Origin: Tubiluchus corallicola
Taxonomy: Eukaryota > Priapulida > Priapulimorpha > Priapulimorphida > Tubiluchidae
NCBI GenBank assembly: GCA_030141605.1
Contig: JAQGDQ010000156.1
Span: forward strand, 186,001-250,000
Length of the DNA stretch: 64,000 bases
Reading direction: 5' to 3'
Shown here: piece by piece, positions 12,801-24,800 of the stretch
Layout: each line of letters begins with the position of its first letter
Position numbering within the stretch: position 1 is the first letter of the stretch
Program-made: the position numbers and the translations under genes
The notes under the pieces: generated by a model
Seen by the model: only the letters and a program-made list of their open reading frames with translations
What the model was told of the DNA's origin: nothing
Database searches by the model: none

Positions 12801-15800
12801 TAAGTTGAAAAATCCACTATACCCAGTTCTTCCTCATTAGGGATCATGGTCATTATGTAATCATGTGCTGCCTGTGAACAAATTTTATGTAAATTTTATA
12901 CATGCACATGCGTTAGTCAGTAAAGTTAAGTTAAATCTACTACATTTTATTACCAGTTTTATAGGATATTTTTCATGACAGTATAAGACAACATAGTATA
13001 AACACTGTGCAGTATAAAATTTGCTATGGCTGTTACTTAATTGTGAAACTCCTTTACATACTTGATTGACTTTAGTAAGCCGTCCACCACTCATGCTGCC
13101 TGATGTGTCTATAACTAATACTGATGATTTTTTAGATGCTGCTGCCCTCTTCACGTATCTAAATTGCGTCATAATTTCGGTAATGTTTTCATTTGGTGGA
13201 TTTGCACCATTTGCAAAGTCTGGATGTTCCATTATGACCTGCAACAAGTGAACATTTTTTTCACAAATTTCTGCGTACTGCCGTATGCCAACGGTTCTCT
13301 AAAAAATTTTAGGTTTTAATTACAGAGATAATTTTCTTCCAACCAAAAATATTAATATAAGTTTAATGACAACCCATTGTTTTTAGGGTTGTAAGAGTCA
13401 GCCATATAGCCCCATCATAGTAAATGCACTACCAGCTTCTTTGCTATTATTTCAAGTTCATAAATGCATCAATTTAACTTACAGTCCAGACTGATTTCTT
13501 ATCACATTGTCGATTCTGCTCATTCGGAGAATTCCTGTTGTGGTGAGTGTCATCGCAGAATTCAACTATCTGAAAACGTGAAAACGTTGTTGATAGTGTC
13601 AGAAAGTATGACTTCTTTACACTAACCAAATAAAGTTGTTTATATCTTTGTTTTGTTTCGTACTTTTTCCAGGGGCATAGCCAGGTTCTAAAGTTAAAGG
13701 GGGAGCAAGCATGTAAAAAAGGTGCTGTGGCATATGAAGCAATTATATGTTTGTCTATGCCACATTATCAATGTATGACAAGAGTGTATTATAATTAGAT
13801 GTGCGGGCAATTTGATCCTTGGTTCAGTCGGTCAATCTTGACAAATGAGTTGTGTAAAAGCATACTCTTTTCAAAAACACGGGAGGCAGTTGGTCAAATA
13901 AAGTAATAAGGCAGGTTGTTGAAAGGGTGCAAATTTTGAAAGATGTGCTCGGCCGGAGCGGTTGCTCCCCTTGCTCCCGTATTAGCTACGCTCCTGGTTT
14001 TCACCTCACCTGCTCACTTGCGGTTTCATACATGAGGGAAGAAGTAACTGTCGGTGTTCCTTGAAAATTTGGAACAAAATAGCATTCGTCTGGTTCCTGA
14101 TGTGGCTGACAGGGGTTTCCATTAGCCATGTCGAAGAACTCACCTACATTAATCAATAATAATGTTCATATGAATCGTATCTATCAACGAAGTGCAACTT
14201 AGTGATCAAATGATGGGTTGTGAAACTTGTAAAGCCACATTAATTTAGCATAAACGTGCAACTGGATACATTATTTGTACACTTAAGGTGAGTGCATTAC
14301 CTTCAATGTCTTTGCTACATCGTACACCCTGAAGCATCCCGTTTTCAGCAGCGTAAACACTTGGTTCATCAATACCAGCAAACTCGTCAAAAACGCCCCA
14401 ACGAAGATGTGCCCATTCATGTACCAGCACCTAGAAATGCATTCACCAATTTTAACATGCAGGTGCAAATTAAACCATTAAGTGCTTTTCATGAATTACC
14501 AGTTAAAGACAATTTATATATTCTAACGTTTGACATACATGTACTCACCTGTCCATACGACCCAAACATGATTGCTAGGTTGTCATCATATATATAGTCA
14601 GGTGTTAAGTGCATATACTCTCCCGACTGTCCACATGGTCTCATCGTAACAGTAAAGGGTCGATCTGTGGTGGGGAAGTTAGGATCTGGAGTTTTGATTC
14701 TTATGTCTGCAGTGTCGTAAGTGTATGAAGCATCGTCGCATGTGTTGTTTGGACACGTATAATTCCATGAGGACCATGACTGAGGCAGTAGTATTGTAAC
14801 CTCTCTTATGTAAGCCCGATTCCTAGAAGAGTCAAATGATTTTCACAGTTGTGTGCTTAACACCGGTAGAAGAGAGATAGGTATTTTTGTAACACTTTGG
14901 CCCTGCATTTTACAAAACAGTGACTTCTCTTATATATACCCCCATTCCTAGAAGAATCAAATGATTTTCACAGTTGTGTGCTTAACACCGGTAGAAGAGA
15001 GATAGGTATTTTTGTAACACTTTGGCCCTGCATTTTACAAAACAGTGACTTCTCTTATATATACCCCCATTCCTAGAAGAATCAAATGATTTTCACAGTT
15101 GTGTGCCTAACACCGGTAGAAGAGAGATAGGTATTTTTGTAACACTTTGGCCCTGCATGTTACGAAACAGTGACTTCTCTTATATATACCCCATTCCTAG
15201 AAGAGTCAAATGATTTTCACAGTTGTGTGCTTAACACCGGTAGAAGAGAGATAGGTATTTTTGTAACACTTTGGCCCTGCATTTTATGAAACAGTGACTT
15301 CTCTTATATATACCCCATTCCTAGAAGAATCAAATGATTTTCACAGTTGTGTGCTTAACACCGGTAGAAGAGAGATAGGTATTTTTGTAACACTTTGGCC
15401 ATGCATTTTAGGAAACACATATTTTTGTAGCTTGATTTTTGTTATTGTTTTACTTACTTTGTAGCTTGAAAGAGTGTCATGGACATTTCAGTAAACACAT
15501 GTTCAATTCGAGACAAAAGGTGGTAGTCTTCAGGCACATTAACATCAAGAGCAAGACGAACATCCGTGTAGCCATTGTCTTTCAGAGTTATGGCATAACC
15601 CCCATAAAGCCATGCACTCCACCAAAATGTAACAAAAATTAATACACGATCCATCACTTTCAGAGAGTACCTAAAGTCTGTTTTACAAGTTAATGGCAGA
15701 TATTTCTTGCTCCTCTTATCTAGGTCTGATAAGCATCTGTATTTGTTTAGGACAAATACTTGGTATGTTACTCTTTGCTTGCCTACCTTTGAAGATTTCA

Positions 15801-18800
15801 TCAGTGAGTCACTTACATGTGTTTAAACAAGAATTCGCATTTATTATTTCTATATCCGGGAAGAAATTTTTGAAGTTCAAAGAAAAATTTCCCCAAAAAT
15901 TTCTGTATTACATTCATTACGTTTTTGGTTTTTTTGTTTATATCGTAGATTGTTTACTATATACTATATATGGTTTACTCTACTGTTTTATGTGTTTGAC
16001 GTCATAGGTTTTTCCTTGAACTCACATTTTAGATTTAACTAATTTGTAACGACTGCCAAATCACATTTGTGTGATGTGATCTGCGTTTAAACTTTAAACT
16101 CAAAAATTTACAGGCCAACATTTTTAGATATTTTAAGTATACTGCATTTTCGTGAATTGTTTATTAACTTTCTTTCCTACATTAACTGAAGTGGAGTTTC
16201 TAAGTTTCTAAATGCATAAATATAAACAGAAACTAACATATTAATAGAGCAATTCATTTATAACAAAGTATGTTTTAAAATATAAAAATATAAAATACAA
16301 AAATATGAAAAAAATATATAATACAATAATATAAAAAGCATAAAGTAATTTGCACCAGAATTATAAAGTTCTTTGGTGAAATCAAAGGGAATAACTGTCA
16401 CCTTGCATTATAGTGTTTTAAGGATGGGTTCAACCTTTGCTTTCTTATCATACTGGAACATCTGCAAATGATCTAACATTTTATGTGAATAAGCTGCCAT
16501 AGCGGTTTTGTACAACGACCGGTACTTTATTAGTTCCTGGTAGAACATTGCACAGCACATCTCATGTTATGTGTACAGGCAAATAAAAAAATATAGCAGA
16601 AAAGACTTTGCACTTGAGTATAAAATCTAATCTTATCAACTTGCTAAATTATGAAATGCTCAAATATTTGTTTACAGCAAATGCAGGCTCACCTACAAAA
16701 TAAACACTACAGATACTGATAAGTAAGAACACGCACATTAGGAAATCCCCAAAAATTTAATGTGCGTTACTTTGCTAGATTAATTTGCTATCTAATTACA
16801 AAAATAAAATGTAATTTCAAAAAGACGATAAGTACTACATTTCAGTTTATCTTCCCTACACAGGATGGATGTGTGTATGGATTTCTAGCTGCATCTGGTC
16901 TAAAAGAGCAATATTCCCTTGATTGTATTTATTGTTTTGAGAGTTTTATTGCTTATACAACATTTATTAAACATAGAGCAGGTAATGCAACAGGTATAAA
17001 ACTACTCGCTGTTTATAATACACTAATAATTTTACATGTTAAATTTCAAAACGTGGGGTTTTGACCGTTATACACCAGTGACAAATTATGAACTGCTAGA
17101 ACGTTAGGTGCTGTTAAACCACATAGCCTTTGTTTGTTTTCCCCGTCTGTGACTTACTGTCACAGTCTGTCACTGTCCAGCTGTCACTGTTCCATTTACG
17201 GCACAGTAACGCTGTCAAACATGCAATTATAAGTATAAAGAAGAGACAAGCACTTCCAATAATCACGACGAGTAGCCACAGTCTGATGTTGTCCCCTGGG
17301 TCTTCTGTCGTTTCTGTGGTTGGGGCTATGGTAGCTGGTGGCTCCGGAAACGGGTTCAGGTTTAACGTGGCTGAGACTAAGTTGGATAAACCACTTCCGG
17401 CTTCCTGGTCATCATAGGTGATTACGGTATACCATAGTGTGAATTCTCCTGAAATTGAAGATTACAACTAATCAAAAATTTTATACGTTGGAACTGTCAC
17501 CACTATTGCCATATTACAGCATGTGGTTGAAAACTTGATTTTGGACACATTACACAAGTTCTGAATCCCAGCATTATACAAAGTTAAACTGAGGTCTTTG
17601 GCTAACAAGTCATTGTTAATTTTAATGCAGTGAACCTTGCCTGTTCTTCCGGCTTTAATGACGAGTTTTTCTGCTCCTCCAGACTTCTTTGGTGACGACA
17701 AATCTGTTTCGGAACCTTCGGCCAAGTGCTTTTCTTCAATTTTTGTTTGGTTTTCTGTTTGGTCATTCAGCGCATCAAAGTCGTCGCTTATGTAGACTTC
17801 ATATCTAGTAGCTAAAATGGTATAACTTGTAAACGATTGTAGAAATTAATCAATCGATGTTTTTCCTGCTTTGTCGGAATGGTAACATTCATTAAGTGTT
17901 AAGGATTAGACACTATATCGGTCCAAATAAATACAACTTATAATATAAGTACACGCTGTTGCATGCACGAACACGTTCACTCACGCAGCACACATAAACA
18001 CACGTGCATTAAAATCTCAAGAGCTTAAAACCAACTTTGGCCATTGAGTGTTTTCTGCCGTAGTTGCTCAGATGTAACTTATCTGTCGCTGCAGTTGAAA
18101 TTTTTTAATGTAGATATTTAATACGGACGAAGGTGCAGTCGAGACTCGAGCGTCCTTATATACCAAAATATAACATGAATCAACACTTTTTTGTGTTGCT
18201 ACCGTAAGTTTCCCCCTACTATCATATTTACAGGTAGCTCTGTTGGATGGTGTACTGCAAGAAGGAAATTTCTTGCCTGCTCTGTCATGTTGACTGCTAG
18301 TTCAGTTGACAGAACATGGGAGTAGCAATCCCAGGTCTCTGGTTCAAATCCTGACTAGTCAATAATTTTTCAGCATCTCCTTTCTTTCTCCAGCTCATTA
18401 TCCACAATGGGTGGTAATTGTTAAAATAAGCAACAGTGGTTTATGAACAGTCTGGCAATAACAGTTGTAATCTAACTAATTAATGATACGAATATTATAA
18501 TCATACCTGTTCCAGCATCAAGATCATTTCCTGGTGCAGTCCATTCTATGGTAACAGTAGCACTTTCTAAATCTATCTTTGTCACTTTTAAGTTTTTAAT
18601 GTCACTCGGAGGATGATTCACTGACCCTGTAATCATACAAAAATAATTTGCTGGTATTCCACTTTACAATTCCATTTGCGACATTTTCACAGCAACCATG
18701 AGTTCATATCTTTCTGAAGATACGTGAGCACTCTCTTCTTGAAATAATAAATTTGAAATGATTAGTTTGCAGAATTTGCATTTAGTTTTAATATTTTTAT

Positions 18801-21800
18801 CATTAGTTCACAAACTGAACAATTTTTTTTAAGTACATGCATTATGAAACAGAAACTACGTTTTCAAAGCAGTCAATACTAAGCACCATGTATGCCATTC
18901 ATCTTAAATTAGTTTTTCAAGGCATCTTATACCTGGTGTGTATCCGTCTGGTACGGAAAATGAACCGGCCGTTGCAGATCTTTGCAATCCTTCAAGAACT
19001 ATGTTATTACTACGTTTCCTCAAATAGTTTTGCACCCCTTGGCCCACAACTCTGTCAGGACTAACGATCGTGTTTGCTCCATCATTGCTTACTGATACCT
19101 GCAAATTTGTTTATGTAAGATTAAAATCAGAGTTGTACTTAATTTGTTTATTAAAGCTGTAGAGTCATTTTTCACCTATAAAATATCTTACAATAACTGT
19201 ACTGCTTCTCGCTGTGCTCTGTATGTATCGCAGTCTGGCTGCATGCTATGTAAATCATTTTTGAATTAGCAAAGCAGATGTAGACAGAAATTAGCCATCT
19301 GTAAATAACCATTCTAATGAAACTAATTAAAGAACTTTCTAACCTTGACAGTGTACCGTCCACCTCGGTTGAAGTCCAAAAAGAAAGCTGAGTATACTCC
19401 GTCGTGCCTTTTTACATCGGCAGCTAAAAAAATGAGAGTTTCTACTTTCAGTGCTCAAGATACGTAACAGTCTGCAAATTAATATACACAATGTGAACAA
19501 ACCTACAACTTTGACAGTCCTCATTCTACATGCTCAGAGCATGAGCACTGGAGTACAGTACTGACTTAATGTGCTCCTAGTTTACCAGGATCAAATGTGC
19601 CGGCATTGAGAGCTTTTGTTTTGTGGGTTTCCTAACTTAACCTTGCAGTAGTTGAAACTCATTTTTCATACAATTTTGATTGGATTCTTTGAAAAAAGTT
19701 CTGTGCGATAGAAGCCTTGTAGTTCAGTTTGCTTGGAGTATTTTATTTAATTCACGATGTTCAGGAAGAACTCAGAATCAGAATTAGAATTGCATCAAAA
19801 AAAGTTTACTGAAATGTGACATTTTGATACAAAACTACGTCATGTGGCATACAAAATTTTTGTCGTTTTGCAGCCATTCCAACAATGACCTATGTGACAG
19901 TAATTTTTGCATAACTACTTTACCTAACCTGGTGTCATATAATTCCAACTCTACTGTGCTGTTATCTGGTTGTTTAATCTTGGCAGATGCTTTACCTACA
20001 TGACAGTAATTTTTACATAACTACTTTACCTGATCCAGTGTCATATTATTCCAACTCTACTGTGCTGCTCCCTGGTTGTTCAATCTCGGCAAATGCTTTA
20101 CCCACATGACAGTAATTTTTGCATAACTACTTTACCTGATCCAGTGTCATATAATTCCAACTCTACTGTGCTGCTATCTGGTTGTTCAATCTTGGCAAAT
20201 GCTTTACCTACATGACAGTAATTTTTACATAACTACTTTACCTGATCCAGTGTCATATAATTCCAACTCTACTGTGCTGCTCCCTGGTTGTTCAACTTCG
20301 GCAAATACTTTAGCTCCTAATACTGGAAACACACCTACAATAGAACAGCATCTTATAATCATATTGTTACAACAGCCACTGAAAATAACATGGTTTTGTT
20401 GAAAACTCATATGAATCAATCTAAACATTTCAGCATTTGCTGAAGCTATCGTCAAGAAAAAAATATTCACCTTAAAAACAGAGATAGTACAGTTAGTGCT
20501 AATAAAAAAAATTGACGATTAAAAAATATGCAAATGAAATTTTGTAAACCGTCAATTAGACATGTGATGAGGTGAGATGAATACATTGTGTTTAAGCATA
20601 GACAGTAAATGGGTTAACCTACTGGTATAGACATTTAGAATAGTATTGGAAATTTAAATTTAAATTCTAATTAATATAAAAAAGTAGCCATTTGCATCTT
20701 AGTACAAGTACCACAGGGAACAGGAATAAGAAACTAAGTTGAAGTAAAAGTTGAAACAGCAGATGTTACAAAACAGAAAGAAGATGGCCATGGAACTTGA
20801 CTATAGAACAGGGGCAAAGGCAAAGATTAAGACTGTGTTTTAAGAGAAGTCCCACCAGGGATAATAAGAAGATTCTTCATCAATAATTGAGTGTCAGTAT
20901 AGGATAGCGCCTCAAAATTGTCCATTGTGCCCCAAATACTAAGTAATCTTGGCTGAGTGTGTGTGGGATATTCAGTGGCATTGTGGGAATGTTATTTATG
21001 CTGAAATTGTAATTTACACATGGTAAACATATCAGTAGGTGCACTAGGTTAACTCACTTTGCAAACGAAATAAAACAGATTGCTTGAAAACCCTTTATTT
21101 CTAGTATCTTTAATCTCACTGGACGTGGTGATATCACTTACCTTGTCGTACTATTACAAACAAGGACTGCACTTCACCGTTGGAAGCGTCAACCACTCTC
21201 AAAGCCCACTCTGCTTCCACTGTTATCGGTGTAATGTTGTAACGCGGCAGAGTTGTTATCATCACAATAACATCGAGTGCATTTGAATGATTATTGTCAA
21301 TCCTGCATGCGTATGATCCTGGCTGCAACAGGTGATATAAATCTTACATTGCAAGAACTGAGTATATTTACCCGACTAGACCTGCTTTGATTCAAAAACA
21401 AAACAGAAAAATTCACTTTACATGTTGTGGTAATGAAACAATGTTATAATGGCATGACAAAATTAGTAGTAATGACATAAACTGATGAATTCAGTGCAGC
21501 TCAACCAAATCAGAAATCTGCGTTAACATATTAAAGTTAAACTGTGTCAAGTCCACCTAACATATGTAACACTTTTAAACTGGATGGGGGCCTGTTATAC
21601 CAACCAATGACGACTGATATTTCATAACAATTATAGGCAGGTATTACATAGAAAACAATGCAGTGAACTACTGAACTACGGAGAAATAGTTACAGCTCAT
21701 TTAGGTTTTCACAAGTCTGTAGGAAGTAAGACTTAAGACATGCTGACATGTTCACTATGCATGTCACAGAAGGATAATTTAAGCATAGCCACTTAACTGT

Positions 21801-24800
21801 GATGTATGAGATTCTGCAATTAATGCAGTTGCCAATGTTTGAGGCAAGGATAGATATGAAAAAATCTCTATTGTTTTTACCATTATTTTATTCCCTACCA
21901 TACTTGCTAACTTTTAATTCTCACACGCTTGGTTACTGAATAATTGTAGTACTAATTGCACTGATTATTCTAAAGTTCCGATCATAAGACCAAGTTTAAA
22001 GATTTCTTTCATCTACTCACGCCTGCGTCAGGTATTTGTATGTTTACATGCTTGCGGTCTAAATCCCATTTGTACTCTGGTGATCCTAGCGTTATGACAG
22101 TTCCATCCGGTTTTGCTATTTTCACAACGATAGGTATGTAATTTGGTAAGGGAAGTCCATGTGCATCAAAGTATGTTAATGAAAAATACGTGTCTATTCC
22201 CACAGTATTGTCAATGTAGATCTCAAATTCTCTAGACGTGTTTTGTGCAATTGATTGCTCGACTTTGCTGAGTATCTCAATTCGAGTTTCCGATGAGTCT
22301 AAATTAAACAATTAATCGTCTTTGTAGTCAGACAGACAAAAGTAACATGACAATAATAGACCAACAGTTGTTTGTAACCTTGACCTCAAGGGGCTGTCTT
22401 GTTTAAAATAAATCCCTTTTATTTTAGATTAGTAAGATTTTAAGGTAAATGAGGACATGGCTGGTGAATTTCATTATCATTCATAATCCAACAATACTTT
22501 AAATTATTAAAAACACATTATTAAATTATTAGTTAGTAGTCACTAAAATGAAGACATCAGTGGCATTTAGATATTCTTTTGCTTTTGATAAACATAAATT
22601 TTGGTTGAAATACAAGTAATCTTGAAATTCTATGCAGCTTTGCTGCATTTAAAATTCTTATTGGTCTTGATTTTTGCTACAACAAGTCTTTTATTTGTGG
22701 TGTTTTGTACGTAAATAACATTTTTGTTTCATTTTAATTAAAAACTAGCAAAGGCCCCGCAAAAGATTTTGTGTATAAATACACGTGTAATCAATAATAC
22801 GCGAACATCCTACACAGTCCTCATTTATAACACAAAGCCCGTAACATCCTGCCTACTTACCTAACGCAAAGCCGGTAGCAGCTTTTTACTGAATTAAAGT
22901 TATAGACAGAGTACAGCAGGCAGCTTTTACTGAAGCAGAGTACAATGGATGACGTCAGCACAATGGAATGCGGTCACCACGGTTTTCTAAGCGAAAATTA
23001 TCGAAATTTGAACACCTAATTAACTCGTCGATACTCCTCTCGGTAGACCTGCCCTAAAATATAACCCACATCATCGTGTAGCCCTGTCCTTTCTCTTTGT
23101 AAAGAGCTCCATATCTCCTTCCGAAAGTCCCACCGGGCGCCGCTAGAACGTTTTTCCCGCATGCTGTTTGGTCAAAATTTCGAAAAAATCGCGAGTTAGG
23201 TCTGGGAAAACGCCCGTTGCGGGGCGCCCTGGCCCTCTCGGGAATTCTAAATATGCCTACTACACCCACCGCTGAACGGGCTATCTATCCATACCCAGGA
23301 CCACCCTCGGCCCGTTCCCGTTCTCTACATCTCAGCCGTATAACTTTTGCAAAAAACGGTCGAAAAAGGGGCATTTTTGGAGGTTTTTCGCCCCCCCCCT
23401 TCCTTCCGGTGGGCCCGATTAAAAAAATAAACCATCAATGGCATGACACTAGATCGAGACCTTTCGTTTGATATATAGATCGCCGCAAATGGTGCCCTCG
23501 TCAGGGCTGTAGCCTCGAATCTTATATATATATATATATATAATGCCCATACCAAGAATATTAATATAAGGGACTAGCAAAGGCCCCGCAAAAGATTTTG
23601 CGTATAAATACACGTGTAATCAATAATACGCAAACGTCCTACCAAACCCCAAAACCCCCCCCCCCCCAACAAAACCACACACCCACCCAACCACACCAAC
23701 CCACACCCCCCCCCCCCCCACACCACCAAACCAAAAAACCAAAACAACCCCCCCCCCCCGGGCCCGATAAAAAAATAAACCATCAATGCAGACACTAGAT
23801 CGAGACCTTTCGTTTGATATATAGATCGCCGCAAATGGTGCCCTCGTCCTTATGTAGCCTCGAATCTTATATATATATATATATATAATGCCCATACCAA
23901 GAATATTAATATAAGGGACTAGCAAAGGCCCCGCAAAAGATTTTGCGTATAAATACGCGTGTAATCAATAATACGCAAACGTCCTACCAAAATCGCGAGT
24001 TGGGTCCGGGAAAACGCCCGTTGCGGGGCGCCCTGGCCCTCTCGGGAATTCTAAATATGCCTACTACACCCACCGCTGAACGGGCTATCTATCCATACCC
24101 AGCACCCCCCTCGGCCCGTTTCCGTTCTCTACATCTCAGCCGTATAACTTTTGCAAAAAAAAGCCGAAAAAGGGCCATTTTTGGGGGTTTTTCGCCCCCC
24201 CGTTCCTCCCGGTGGGCCCGATTCGAAAAATAAACCATCAATGAGAAGACACTAGATCGAGACCTTTCGTTTGATATATAGATCGCCGCAAATGGTGCCG
24301 TCGTCGAAGCTGTAGCCTCGAATCTTATATATATATATAAATATATTAAGATACCAAGAATATTAATATAAGGGACTAGCAAAGGCCCCGCAAAAGATTT
24401 TGCGTAAAAAACCACGTATAAGCAATAACACGCGACCATCCTACCTAGTCCTCATTTATAACACAAAGCCCATAACATCCTGCCTACTTACCTAACGCAA
24501 AGCCAGCAGCGTTTACTCCTGCCTACTGTATGTTGCAAAGCAGCTTTTTGCTGAATTAAAGTTATAGACACAATGGATGACGTCAGCACAATGGAATGCG
24601 TCGCAGTTTTCTAAGCGAGAATTTTCACAGTTTTCTAAGCGAAAATCGCCGAAAATAAAGCACCTAATTAACTCGTCGATACTCCTCTCGGTGGACCTGC
24701 CCTAAAATATAACCCACATCATCGCGTAGCCCTGTCCTTCCTCTTTGTTAAGAGCCCCATATCTCCTTCCTAGAGTCCCACCGGGCGACGCTAGAACGTT

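Larger units (their letters stand above)
4966..16876. repeat. Segmental duplication unit A (contains CLCA-A)
   Basis: From ATGGATTTCTAGCTGC near 4966 onward, coding and non-coding sequence aligns closely with 16877-30982 across the whole CLCA gene and about 1.2 kb upstream of its start. The two units abut head to tail at GGATGGATGTGTGTAT near 16876. Unit A has an expanded repeat in intron 1 (14800-15420) and about 190 bp near 5155-5345 that unit B lacks; it lacks the 2.5-kb repeat insertion seen in unit B. Confidence 0.9.

Noticed and set aside
15655-15801. Longer N-terminus for CLCA-A (start at 15801), and the equivalent in CLCA-B
   Set aside because: It would place 49 polar residues before an obvious signal peptide; the start at 15654 (29692 in B) is more likely, and the upstream part is 5' UTR that happens to be open.
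23598-23925. Pro-, Gly- or Thr-rich open frames in the repeat block of CLCA-B intron 9
   Set aside because: They come from the A/C-only tract and GC-rich repeat units, differ between units and show no domain.
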